Shown one piece after another: positions 1 through 8,351 of a stretch of 64,000 nucleotides of DNA. The stretch comes from Collinsella aerofaciens (GTDB taxonomy: Bacteria > Actinomycetota > Coriobacteriia > Coriobacteriales > Coriobacteriaceae): NCBI RefSeq assembly GCF_015670795.1, contig NZ_JADPCJ010000006.1, forward strand, positions 1 through 64,000, written 5' to 3'. A program made the translations under genes and the position numbers. Numbering within the stretch: the stretch's first letter is position 1; each line of letters begins with the position of its first letter. The notes beneath the pieces are model-generated. The model ran no database searches and was not told the origin of the DNA. It saw only the letters and a list, made by a program, of their open reading frames with translations.

Positions 1-756
1 GACCCGGCGGCCTACTCCAAGTACGACTGGTCGCTCTACGGCACCGTGATCAACTGCGGCGCCTACACCGCCGTGGACAGGGCGGAGACCCCCGAGGGCC
101 GTGTCATCGCCTGGAAGGCCAACGCGACCGGTCCGGCCCTTCTCGCCCGCACCTGCGCCGGGCACGGGATCACGCTCGTGCACGTGTCCAGCGACTACGT
201 CTTCGACGGCACCGCCGAGGTCCATACCGAGGACGAGCCCCTCAGCCCGCTTTCCGTCTACGGCCAGACCAAGGCCGCCGGCGACATCGCCGTGGCCGGG
301 TGCCCGCGCCACTACATCATGCGCAGCTCCTGGGTCATCGGCGAGGGGCACAACTTCGTCAAGACCATGAGGGCGCTCTCCGACCGCGTCGCCGACCCGG
401 AGGACAAGTTGGAGCAGGTCACGGTCGTGGACGACCAGCTGGGCCGCCTGACCTTCACGCGCGACATGGCCGAGGCCATCTTCCACGTGCTGGGGACGCA
501 CGCCCCCTACGGCACCTATAACTGCACGGGCTCCGGCGCCGTGAAGAGCTGGGCCGACATCGCCCGCGCCGTCTTCGAGGCCGCCAACGGCAACGGGGAC
601 AAGGTCTTGCCGGTTTCGACCGCCGACTACTACGCGAACGCCGCGGGCCCCGTCGCCCCGCGCCCGGTCCACTCCGCGCTCGACCTTTCCAGGCTCGAGT
701 CGGTCGGCTTCCACATGCCCGACTGGGAGGAAGAGCTGGCTGTTTTATTTATTTAG
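1..756 (+). CDS. rfbD: dTDP-4-dehydrorhamnose reductase, 5'-truncated by the window edge
   Basis: NADPH-dependent reductase that makes the last step to dTDP-L-rhamnose for cell-surface glycans. The reading frame is open from base 1, so the N-terminus with the Rossmann glycine motif lies outside the window. Visible family marks are INCGAYTAVDRAE, the SSDYVFDG strand, and the catalytic YxxxK as YGQTKAAGD. The start is unknown, and many relatives in this class carry an extra N-terminal epimerase domain that cannot be checked here. The last few codons (AVLFI and stop) are AT-rich and do not look like a normal family C-terminus, although the preceding DWEEEL does. The composition changes sharply at about 740, which suggests a recombination joint inside the gene end. 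Identification is firm; whether the tail is native is uncertain. Confidence 0.9.
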   Translation, partial: DPAAYSKYDWSLYGTVINCGAYTAVDRAETPEGRVIAWKANATGPALLARTCAGHGITLVHVSSDYVFDGTAEVHTEDEPLSPLSVYGQTKAAGDIAVAGCPRHYIMRSSWVIGEGHNFVKTMRALSDRVADPEDKLEQVTVVDDQLGRLTFTRDMAEAIFHVLGTHAPYGTYNCTGSGAVKSWADIARAVFEAANGNGDKVLPVSTADYYANAAGPVAPRPVHSALDLSRLESVGFHMPDWEEELAVLFI

Positions 757-789
757 CTCGTTATATCTAGTCTTAATTTGGAGTGACAA

Positions 790-1995
790 TTGATTTCATA
801 TTCTTCAGGAAAAATAGGTTATGCACAGCTATTAAATACCAAGTTTGAAGATATGATTTATTATATCGCATTTATAGCTTATTCGTATTCTTGTGTCTTC
901 GGTTTTACGACTGCTGAGTCATTGGTCGGACTGCCCATAAGTGCATTAATTATGTCACTCCAATTATTTGCTCTGTGCTGCTTGTTATTAAAAATCCTTT
1001 TTCAAAAAATGAATGGCTTCTCTTGGCTTTCTTTCTTTCTGATCGTTGCGATCGGTTTTATTTCATGGAGATGCTCTGGGGAGAACTACTTTCTATGGCT
1101 TGCATTGTTCGTGCTTTGTGGTATCGGCGTTGATATCGAGGCGCTTGCGCGAATTTCATTGTTTGTTTCAGTTTCGGCAATTATTTTTGTATGCGCTTTG
1201 TTGAATGTCGGGCTTGTTCGCGATGTGTTGATTTATGGAACAAATGGTGTCCGTCATTCCCTTGGTTTTGTCCATCCAAATACATTGGCAAGGTATCTTG
1301 TAGTCGCTTCTATTTCCTATTTAGTTTCACATTATAATGGCTCCATATTTGCTAATCTTGCAATGGCTCTTTCATGTGCGTTTATAGCTCAGACGGTGAC
1401 TGGCTCACGTACAGCGGTTTTATTATTGGTGTTTCAAGCCATTTTACTTGTATTTTTTTCGCGTGTTCAAAATATTGAGCTGAAGTTAGTGACTCTTAAA
1501 GTGCTTTTTGTCGGTGCTTTAATTTTAATAATTGCTAGCTTCTATTTTATGATCTGTTACAACGTCCAGGCTCCATTGCATAATCATCTTAATTTACTTC
1601 TTAGCGACAGACTGGCATTGGCAAACAAGTATGCAGAAGTGGCCCCATTTACCCTTTTTGGTCGTGACTTTTCTTCGTTAGCCTTCTTCGGTCTTCCTTT
1701 GACTTTCACCGTTGACAATGCATGGTGCCATTTATTTTTAAGAGAAGGAATTATTCCTACTGCTTTATTGCTTGCTGGAGTAATCGCGTTGATTATTCAT
1801 GCCATTCTTTCTAATCGTATTGACGGTATTTGTCTCGGTTTGCTTTTAATGGTTTTTTATTCATGTTCCGAGACAGTCGGAATTATGGTCGATTCAAATT
1901 ATTTTTTGATTGCAATGGCTCCTATTGTGCTTGGCAATCATTTGACCATCGGAGGTTCAATGTTTTATCCGCGCGACAAGAGCATTGGTGAATAG
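790..1995 (+). CDS. O-antigen polymerase-like (Wzy) membrane protein
   Basis: A 401-residue, very hydrophobic protein with about ten to twelve predicted membrane segments and a larger loop around residues 255-310, the usual architecture of Wzy/O-antigen ligase family proteins. These join lipid-linked repeat units on the outer face of the membrane. The start is TTG, chosen because GGAG lies a few bases upstream (about 779-782); no ATG near the N-terminus fits better. Sequence identity in this family is low, so the call rests on topology and neighbours: rhamnose synthesis upstream, glycosyltransferases and a flippase downstream. The DNA is AT-rich, unlike the core genes, which fits horizontal acquisition. 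A different multispanning transporter is the main alternative. Confidence 0.7.
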   Translation: MISYSSGKIGYAQLLNTKFEDMIYYIAFIAYSYSCVFGFTTAESLVGLPISALIMSLQLFALCCLLLKILFQKMNGFSWLSFFLIVAIGFISWRCSGENYFLWLALFVLCGIGVDIEALARISLFVSVSAIIFVCALLNVGLVRDVLIYGTNGVRHSLGFVHPNTLARYLVVASISYLVSHYNGSIFANLAMALSCAFIAQTVTGSRTAVLLLVFQAILLVFFSRVQNIELKLVTLKVLFVGALILIIASFYFMICYNVQAPLHNHLNLLLSDRLALANKYAEVAPFTLFGRDFSSLAFFGLPLTFTVDNAWCHLFLREGIIPTALLLAGVIALIIHAILSNRIDGICLGLLLMVFYSCSETVGIMVDSNYFLIAMAPIVLGNHLTIGGSMFYPRDKSIGE

Positions 1996-2007
1996 AGGAT
2001 TTCTAAT

Positions 2008-3069
2008 ATGAAAACTAATAGGATTACTTTTATATTCCACAGCTTTTCTCGCGTGCCTTGGGGCGGAGCTAAAATGGTCTTCATGTATGCGAACTATCTT
2101 TCAGATCATGGCTGCCTAGTTACTATTTGTTTCGATTGTTTAAATACGATGAATAGAGGTTTAGTTTTCGAGCCTATTAGGCGGTTGTTGTGCCGGTTGG
2201 CTGTTTCTGTTGAGCCAAGATGGTACCCCCTAAATCCTTCGATAAAAAAACAGTGCATTTTTGGTATAAAGGATTCTGAGGTTCCTGATTCTGACCATGT
2301 TGTTGCAACGGCAGCTGAAACTGCTTATGGCGTTTCTAGTCTCAGCAATAGCAAGGGCAAGAAGCACTACTTTATCCAAGATTTTGAAAAATGGGGCATT
2401 TCTGAGAAAGATGTGAGAGCATCTTTTAGATTTGGAATGTCAAATATTGTAGTTTCTGATTGGCTTTTTGATCTCGTGCAAAAGGAATCCGGTGTAAAGC
2501 CCACTCTTATCAAGAACCCAATTGACGCGACTGTATTCTATGAAGAGTCAATAAAAAGAAATAACAATGCGGTCGCAGTCCTTTATCACGAAGGGTCACA
2601 TAAAGGATTCGATGATTTATGGAAAGCTTTAACAATGGTTCATGAAAAGAATCCTGAATTAGTTGTTAATGCTTTTGGCACACCTGCCAGACCTTCGTGG
2701 TTTCCCGAGTGGGTTGTATATACGCAAAACGCAACCCAGAGCGAGCTGAGGAAGATTTACAGTTCCTCGCTTGTATATGCTTGCGCAACAATTAATGAAG
2801 GATTTGGTCTGACATTAGCTGAGAGTATGTTTTGCGGCTGTGCTCTATGCTCAACCGATTTTTTGGGCGTTCATGAATACGCGAATACCAATTGCGCACT
2901 TATTTCTCCGGTTGGTGACTATTCCGCGCTAGCAGATAATATTTGCAAGTTGCTTTTAAATCCCGATTACGCGTTGACCTTAGCTGCTAAGGGCAAGGCT
3001 TACGCTATGTCTCAGTGTTCAATGCGAAAGTCGTTTAATGCGCTTGAAGAAGAGTTTTGTCTGAAATAG
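2008..3069 (+). CDS. Glycosyltransferase family 4 (GT-B fold)
   Basis: A 353-residue GT-B glycosyltransferase, probably cytoplasmic and acting on a lipid-linked repeat unit. The N-terminal half has the acceptor-side pattern (FHSFSRVPWGGAK), and the C-terminal half shows the donor-binding segment NEGFGLTLAESMFCG with the paired acidic residues typical of GT4 (E-x7-E). HYFIQDFEKWG and KNPIDATVF recall rhamnosyl- and glucosyltransferases of S-layer and O-antigen clusters, but the sugar cannot be read from sequence. It starts 12 bases after the polymerase gene, behind AGAGGATT, in the same AT-rich cassette. Function as a glycosyltransferase is secure; specificity is unknown. Confidence 0.82.
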   Translation: MKTNRITFIFHSFSRVPWGGAKMVFMYANYLSDHGCLVTICFDCLNTMNRGLVFEPIRRLLCRLAVSVEPRWYPLNPSIKKQCIFGIKDSEVPDSDHVVATAAETAYGVSSLSNSKGKKHYFIQDFEKWGISEKDVRASFRFGMSNIVVSDWLFDLVQKESGVKPTLIKNPIDATVFYEESIKRNNNAVAVLYHEGSHKGFDDLWKALTMVHEKNPELVVNAFGTPARPSWFPEWVVYTQNATQSELRKIYSSSLVYACATINEGFGLTLAESMFCGCALCSTDFLGVHEYANTNCALISPVGDYSALADNICKLLLNPDYALTLAAKGKAYAMSQCSMRKSFNALEEEFCLK

Positions 3070-3083
3070 AGGAGGAATCGCTT

Positions 3084-4259
3084 ATGCGTATCAATGGTCA
3101 TGCGACATGTAGCAGCGATATGCGAATATGCAATTTTGATTCCAGTTCTGACACTCAAGATACATTCTTAACAATTATTATTCCTGCGTATAACGCTAAG
3201 GATACCATTGTGCGAAGCGTTCGAAGCGCTCTTGCAATTGGTCCCGTTCTCTCTAAAGTAATTGTTGTTAATGATGGCTCCTCAGATGGGACCCGCAATT
3301 TGCTTGAGCAGTTATCGAAAGATGATTCTCGACTTCTTGTTATAACTCAAGACAATTGTGGTAGATCTATCGCGCGAAATGTTGGCTTTGCAGCTTCATG
3401 CAGTGACTGGGTGATGTTCCTTGATGCTGATGACTATCTATTTCCAGGCGACTATAAAGAATTAATTTTGGCTGCTGAAAAAAAAGACCTTGATTTAGTT
3501 GTCTGCTCCTATCTTCAGCCGAATATTGTAAATAGCAGCTCTTCCGATGTATGTCAGGCAGTTTCTGATATGAAGGTTGTGCACAGCGGGGCTCTCTTGG
3601 ATGCAATGATAGATGGTTTATATAGTGAAACTATTGATAGGTCGTTATACGAATTAAATGCCTCATGGGCCCGTTTGTATCGAAGTGCCCATATTAGGCA
3701 GCTTGTTGATCGATTGGGTGATGATTTGGCACCCTTCCCTATAGGACTGAGGTTTTCCGAGGATAGATTATTTAATTTAGAGTATCTTTGGCAGCTTCAC
3801 GATGGTCGTGTTGGTTTTGTACCATTTTGTTTATATTATTGGGACCTTGATAGTTCCTCAACATGTGCAAACGTTCGTCCTCGTGACACAGACTCTCTTA
3901 TTCTTTTTGCCAACATTGTCGAACGGCTTAAGAATGCTTCTGTCTTTTCAGCCAAAGATGAGCATCTAATCGTTGGACGTGAATTCATGGAGCAATTCAA
4001 GAGAGCTGTTTTTGCGGGCTCCCAAAATAACTTAGTAAAGTCCTCGTGGCTGACTTCATTTGATAGGCAATGGCTTAGAAACCATTTATTGAATTTCCCA
4101 GTTGATTGTCTTGGAAAGCGGGGCGAATGGCGTGTTGCTGCAGCGTTACTGCCTATGGGTCATTTGAGTTTGGCGTTTGCAGTTTATGGCGCTATGACAA
4201 CGTTTAATTCTTTATTTAAACGATTTTGTAAATTCATTGAAAGGTTATTGGGTAAATGA
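3084..4259 (+). CDS. Glycosyltransferase family 2 (GT-A fold)
   Basis: A 391-residue inverting GT-A transferase. The nucleotide-binding start TIIIPAYNAKDTI, VVNDGSSDGT, the acceptor-side NVGFAAS and the metal-binding DADDY (DxD-like) are all present in the usual order within the first 150 residues; the rest is a less conserved C-terminal half. ATG at 3084 is preferred over an upstream in-frame start at 3057 because GGAGG sits at 3071-3075, just after the stop of the previous gene. It probably adds one sugar of the repeat unit. Its stop overlaps the next start as ATGA, so the two are translationally coupled. Donor and acceptor are unknown. Confidence 0.85.
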   Translation: MRINGHATCSSDMRICNFDSSSDTQDTFLTIIIPAYNAKDTIVRSVRSALAIGPVLSKVIVVNDGSSDGTRNLLEQLSKDDSRLLVITQDNCGRSIARNVGFAASCSDWVMFLDADDYLFPGDYKELILAAEKKDLDLVVCSYLQPNIVNSSSSDVCQAVSDMKVVHSGALLDAMIDGLYSETIDRSLYELNASWARLYRSAHIRQLVDRLGDDLAPFPIGLRFSEDRLFNLEYLWQLHDGRVGFVPFCLYYWDLDSSSTCANVRPRDTDSLILFANIVERLKNASVFSAKDEHLIVGREFMEQFKRAVFAGSQNNLVKSSWLTSFDRQWLRNHLLNFPVDCLGKRGEWRVAAALLPMGHLSLAFAVYGAMTTFNSLFKRFCKFIERLLGK

Positions 4260-5329
4260 ATGTTGGAATTATAACTTTCCATTGTTCCTATAATTTTGGT
4301 TCTGCTCTGCAATCGTTTGCAATGCAGGCAGCAGTGCAAAGACTGGGTCATGTTGCGTCTTTGATTGATTACAGAAGCAAAGATTTTGACCAGTATAGGT
4401 TGGTGCAATTTAAACACCCTAAATCCTTTATTAGATTCTGCATGCGTCCTGCGTCATATTTGAAACGTCGAAATGCGTTCCATTCTTTCTGGAAACGATT
4501 TTTTAATCTGACAAATAAATATAATGACAAAACTAGACATCGTATGGATGAGCTTGCCTCTGAGTTTGATTGTTTTGTCTGCGGCAGCGATCAGATTTGG
4601 AATCTTGATTGCACGAATGGCATAATTAAACCGTTTTTTCTCTCGTTTGCTGGAGATAGACGTCGTGTAGCCTACGCACCCAGCTTGGCTCACACGTCGT
4701 TCAAACCTGAGAATTTTGATAAAAGAAGAGTCTCTGCACTTCTTTCAAAATTCGATTATCTTTCTGTGCGTGAGGAAGAGACGGTATCGCTCTTTCAGCC
4801 TCTTGTTGATAAGCCTATTGAGGTGGTGCTCGATCCCACTCTCCTCCTGAACGCTGATGACTACGCTGTGATGACTTCAAGGAAGCTCCTGGAAGACGGA
4901 TATATATTCATGTATCTGCTGCGTGAATGTCCTGAGCTCGTCGAGAGTACCGTCTCAATGGCAACTGCAACAGGCAGGAAGGTCGCCTATATATCTGAAA
5001 ATAACTTGGATATTCCAAATTCGGTTAACCTGTTCGGCGTTGGTCCGGAGGAGTTTGTTTCACTTATTGCGCATGCGGGCCTTGTTCTCACCAATTCTTT
5101 TCATGCAACTGTATTCTCAGTCATCTTCCATAAACCTTTCCGTGTATTTGCTACGGATAAATCTGGCGCTCGCATGCGCGACTTGTTGGGAAATATTGGG
5201 CTTTCTTCACGTTGCGCTAATGCTATATGTGTCGACGATATTGTTCCCTGCGATTGGGACGATGTGGATTCTCATCTGGATTCTCTGCGGGAGCATTCCT
5301 GGTCCTATCTTAGAAAGGCGCTTTCGTAA
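4256..5329 (+). CDS. Polysaccharide pyruvyl transferase family protein
   Basis: A 357-residue member of the polysaccharide pyruvyl transferase family, which puts a ketal-linked pyruvate from phosphoenolpyruvate on a sugar and so makes the glycan acidic. The N-terminal IITFHCSYNFGSALQSFAMQ segment, CGSDQIWN near residue 112, the SVREEET segment and LTNSFHATVFSVIFHKPF near the C-terminus are the recurring blocks of this family. The gene overlaps its upstream neighbour by four bases and its downstream neighbour by one. An FrhB-type iron-sulfur protein two genes on often travels with these transferases in glycan clusters. The modified sugar is unknown. Confidence 0.85.
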   Translation: MNVGIITFHCSYNFGSALQSFAMQAAVQRLGHVASLIDYRSKDFDQYRLVQFKHPKSFIRFCMRPASYLKRRNAFHSFWKRFFNLTNKYNDKTRHRMDELASEFDCFVCGSDQIWNLDCTNGIIKPFFLSFAGDRRRVAYAPSLAHTSFKPENFDKRRVSALLSKFDYLSVREEETVSLFQPLVDKPIEVVLDPTLLLNADDYAVMTSRKLLEDGYIFMYLLRECPELVESTVSMATATGRKVAYISENNLDIPNSVNLFGVGPEEFVSLIAHAGLVLTNSFHATVFSVIFHKPFRVFATDKSGARMRDLLGNIGLSSRCANAICVDDIVPCDWDDVDSHLDSLREHSWSYLRKALS

Positions 5330-6732
5330 TGGGGGAGACGCGCCGACTTATTAAAAACACTGGTATTATCGCAGTGGGTGGAATGGCAACTAAGCTCGTT
5401 TCATTTCTTCTTTTGCCGCTCTATACTTCAGTTCTTTCCACTGGCGATTATGGTACCGTCGATTACATCAACACTATTGCTCTGTTTTGCGTCCCTGCCG
5501 TTTCCTTGCTTATGGATGAAGCGCTGTTTCGGTTCCTCATCGATTGCCGCACCGATGAAGATCGAGCTAAAACCGTGACGGCGTCTTGTGCTGTTCTTCT
5601 TGCTGGTTGCGTGTGCTTTACGGTTTTAGCGATTCTGGTCTGGCTGTTATTTAAGCCTGAAAATCTTGGCTGGGTCGTTGGGCTTGTTGTTGCAGGGGCG
5701 CTTCTGCAAATGGCTTCTGCGGTCTTGCGTGGCTTCGGAGATACTGTGGGATATTCCGTCATGAACTTTACCGCGAGTGTCCTAACTATCGTGCTCAACG
5801 TTCTGTTTATCGCCGTGTTGCGTTGGGGCGTTGTGGGCATGCTTTCTGCCACGGTCATTGCACAGGGCGTTGTTGCCCTTTCTTTCATGGTCATGCGAAA
5901 ACTCTGGCGTTATATCGATCCGTCGTCTTTCTCCATTATTTATGCTCGAGACCTTTTGCGGTATTCATTTCCGCTCATTCCCAACAAGGTTTCCTGGACT
6001 ATTAACAACCTGCTGGACAGGTTAATCATCATGAACACGCTCGGGGCTTCCTCCGCCGGCGTGTACGCCGTGTCCTACAAGTTCCCAGGCGTTATGGACC
6101 AGGTGTACGGATTCTTCTATCAGTCCTGGAAGGAGAGCTCGGCGCGTGCTCTTAACTCTGATGAGGATGAGTCGGCTTTCTACAACTCTGTGTATCGCGC
6201 GCTAAGGCGTTTCATGATGAGTGTTGTTCTGCTTATGTCTGCGCTTATGCCTCTCGTGTATGGCATCCTGATCAAGGGCTCATTCGGCGAGGGCCTGTTG
6301 TATGTGCCGATATTGCTCTTGGCCACATATTTCAGCAACATTTCCGGCTTTTACGGCGGTATCTTTACCGCGCATAAGGAGACTGGAATTATGGGTACCA
6401 CCACTGCGGTGTCTGCTGCTCTTTGCGCCGCGCTGTGTGTCCTGCTGATTCCGCACTTCGGTCTTTATGGCGCATCTGTTGCAACACTCTTGGCGATGAT
6501 CGTGGTGAATGAGTACCGTAGAATCAAGGTCGCTAAGTTTACGAAGCTTGTCGAAGACCGTTTTGAACAAGTTCTGACTTTGGTTTCGATTGTCGGCGTG
6601 TTCGTTTTTTATTATCTGTCCGCCTACGGTGCGGGCTTTTTGTGCGCGATCGCCTGCCTGGCAATTGCGCTGGCTTTTTCCGTTTATATGAATGCCGATA
6701 TTCTGCGCAATCTTATCTCGGCCCGCAAGTAG
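5329..6732 (+). CDS. Oligosaccharide flippase, Wzx/MATE-like
   Basis: A 467-residue polytopic protein with about fourteen predicted membrane segments, starting with the family pattern IKNTGIIAVGGMATKLVSFLLLPLYTSVLSTGDYGTVDY. It should carry undecaprenyl-linked repeat units across the membrane for the Wzy-like polymerase encoded upstream. The start codon shares one base with the stop of the pyruvyl transferase gene (TAATG). Codon use becomes more GC-rich toward the 3' end than in the preceding genes, so the AT-rich character fades through this gene. Family membership is clear; the substrate is inferred from context. Confidence 0.88.
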   Translation: MGETRRLIKNTGIIAVGGMATKLVSFLLLPLYTSVLSTGDYGTVDYINTIALFCVPAVSLLMDEALFRFLIDCRTDEDRAKTVTASCAVLLAGCVCFTVLAILVWLLFKPENLGWVVGLVVAGALLQMASAVLRGFGDTVGYSVMNFTASVLTIVLNVLFIAVLRWGVVGMLSATVIAQGVVALSFMVMRKLWRYIDPSSFSIIYARDLLRYSFPLIPNKVSWTINNLLDRLIIMNTLGASSAGVYAVSYKFPGVMDQVYGFFYQSWKESSARALNSDEDESAFYNSVYRALRRFMMSVVLLMSALMPLVYGILIKGSFGEGLLYVPILLLATYFSNISGFYGGIFTAHKETGIMGTTTAVSAALCAALCVLLIPHFGLYGASVATLLAMIVVNEYRRIKVAKFTKLVEDRFEQVLTLVSIVGVFVFYYLSAYGAGFLCAIACLAIALAFSVYMNADILRNLISARK

Positions 6733-6744
6733 GGGGATAACTGA

Positions 6745-7986
6745 ATGTCTATCGTGAAAAGGGGCGAAGTCCCCACACTGTTTGAGTCGCCGTCGCATTG
6801 CTGTGGATGCGGGGCGTGTGCCGCCGCTTGCCCGAAAGGCGCCATCACCATGTCTGAGGGCAAGAGCGGGTTTGTTCTTCCTGTAATTAACAGCGAACTC
6901 TGTATCGGTTGTGGCACGTGCACGAGGGCGTGCGGCCTCAACCGGGGGATAGGCTCTAATTCCGTCGGACCGTTCTTTGCCGCTGCTGGTAGGGACGATG
7001 TCTCGGAGTCCGCTTCCGGCGGAGTTTTCGGTGCCGTTGCACGTGAGCACATTTCCTCTGGTGGGGTTGCATACGGTGCTGCCTATGAGCGTGAGGGGAA
7101 TACGCTTCGTGTGCGACATCGTCGTGCAGTGAGCGTTGATGAGCTCCGCCCGCTTCTCAACTCTAAATATGTCCAGAGTGACGCCGGATCTTGCTTTGCC
7201 GACATCAAGGCGGATCTATGCGAGGGAAGGCGGGTCTTATTTTGCGGAACGCCTTGCCAGGTTGCTGGCCTTAGGGGTTTCCTCAGGCGCGATCATGAGG
7301 GCCTGACAACTATTGACTTGATTTGCCATGGCGTCCCTTCCGCTCGCATGTTCGCGGATTGCGTGGAGGACTATGGCAAGCAGTTTGGATCTCCCGTGGT
7401 TGATTTCCGGTTTAGGTGCAAGCGCGAGGGGTGGGGACACTCCCTTCTTCTTCTTCTTCTTGAGGACGGAAGAGAGGTTACCATTCCTGCGGCGAAATCT
7501 CCCTTCTACGACATGTTCTTGAACCTTAAGACGCTTCGCGACAGCTGTTATAGGTGCCCCTATGCAGGGAGATTACGTGCCGGTGATCTTACCATCGGCG
7601 ATTTTTGGGGTGTCGACGTTAATAGGCCCGACGTTCTAAAGGATTCTGAGAAGTTCAATCAGATGAAGGGCGTCTCCTGCCTGCTGGTTAATAACGACCG
7701 CGGAAGGGAATTCATTGAGTCCAGCAACGCTCTGGACTTGTGCCCTGTTGAGTTCGACGATATAGCCAAGGGCAACGACCAGCTCCGTCATCCTAGTGAT
7801 CTTCCCAACGACAGAGAACTGTATATTGATGCTTTTACGAAGGGCGGTTGGAAGTCAATCTACAAATTGTATTTGAGGCGCGAGCGAGGACTAAAATTTC
7901 ATTCAAAGAGAATGCTTAAAGTATTGCTCCCTGCCCCATTTATTTCTTTTGCTAAAAGCTTTAGGTCTCGGGGGCTGTCCTCTTAG
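6745..7986 (+). CDS. FrhB-type [4Fe-4S] protein (coenzyme F420 hydrogenase/dehydrogenase beta-subunit family)
   Basis: A 413-residue iron-sulfur oxidoreductase of the FrhB/FdhB family. Two ferredoxin-type cluster motifs are at the N-terminus (CCGCGACAAACPKGA and CIGCGTCTRACG), followed by the FrhB N and C domains with CGTPCQVAGLR, DLICHGVPS and a further Cys pair in SCYRCPYAGRLRAGDLTIGDFWG. Such proteins occur beside polysaccharide pyruvyl transferases in many glycan clusters, far from any F420 enzyme, where they may reduce or modify a sugar; the reaction is not established. It follows the flippase by 12 bases, with GGGGGAT as the likely ribosome site. A run of six CTT codons at 7444-7461 encodes six leucines. 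Confidence 0.82.
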   Translation: MSIVKRGEVPTLFESPSHCCGCGACAAACPKGAITMSEGKSGFVLPVINSELCIGCGTCTRACGLNRGIGSNSVGPFFAAAGRDDVSESASGGVFGAVAREHISSGGVAYGAAYEREGNTLRVRHRRAVSVDELRPLLNSKYVQSDAGSCFADIKADLCEGRRVLFCGTPCQVAGLRGFLRRDHEGLTTIDLICHGVPSARMFADCVEDYGKQFGSPVVDFRFRCKREGWGHSLLLLLLEDGREVTIPAAKSPFYDMFLNLKTLRDSCYRCPYAGRLRAGDLTIGDFWGVDVNRPDVLKDSEKFNQMKGVSCLLVNNDRGREFIESSNALDLCPVEFDDIAKGNDQLRHPSDLPNDRELYIDAFTKGGWKSIYKLYLRRERGLKFHSKRMLKVLLPAPFISFAKSFRSRGLSS

Positions 7987-8102
7987 TAGCGTTGCTTTTC
8001 TATTATTGCTGTTCTTGTGATTCGATTGATGCTACGTGAATGTCATTTGCACTTTATTTTTCAATTGAGTTTGCTTTAATTTGCGCCTTCTGAATTGTTG
8101 AA

Positions 8103-8140
8103 ATATGACCCGCCACGATTTGCGTCGCGGCGGGTCATAT
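8103..8140. terminator. Inverted repeat after the glycan cluster, probable terminator
   Basis: The 12-base arms ATATGACCCGCC (8103-8114) and GGCGGGTCATAT (8129-8140) are perfectly complementary around a 14-base loop. The stem stands about 115 bases after the last glycan gene. There is no strong T-run on either strand, so it may be a bidirectional or Rho-assisted terminator rather than a classic intrinsic one. The insertion element begins 26 bases to its right. Confidence 0.5.
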
Positions 8141-8157
8141 CATGTGTGTATCACTTG

Positions 8158-8165
8158 TAAATATG
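8158..8165. repeat. Target site duplication, left copy
   Basis: TAAATATG directly abuts the left end of the insertion element and is repeated exactly at the right end (9520-9527). Eight bases is the length expected for IS256-related elements. Confidence 0.9.
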
Positions 8166-8190
8166 GGCTTATAGGACAAAATGTGTGTCC
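8166..8190 (+). repeat. Left terminal inverted repeat of the IS
   Basis: Twenty-five bases that match the reverse complement of 9495-9519 without a mismatch. A near-copy of the inner core (GGACAGAATGTGTGTCC, one change) lies at 8264-8280 inside the left end. Confidence 0.92.
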
Positions 8191-8263
8191 ACGTTGGGGG
8201 CATCGGCGCAGGTCGATGCCCCTTTTTCAGCCGTTTAAATTCCGTGCCCGCTTTTAACCGCTC

Positions 8264-8280
8264 GGACAGAATGTGTGTCC
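8264..8280 (+). repeat. Subterminal copy of the IS end core
   Basis: GGACAGAATGTGTGTCC repeats the core of the terminal inverted repeat with one substitution, 90 bases inside the left end and in the same orientation, between the left end and the transposase start. It could be a second transposase-binding site, as subterminal repeats often are. No matching copy was seen inside the right end. Confidence 0.7.
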
Positions 8281-8351
8281 GGTTGCCTATCGTTCCCGCA
8301 GGTAGATAACCTTTTCCGGAACCGTTAAATACCCTTTCGGAAGAGGTGCCC

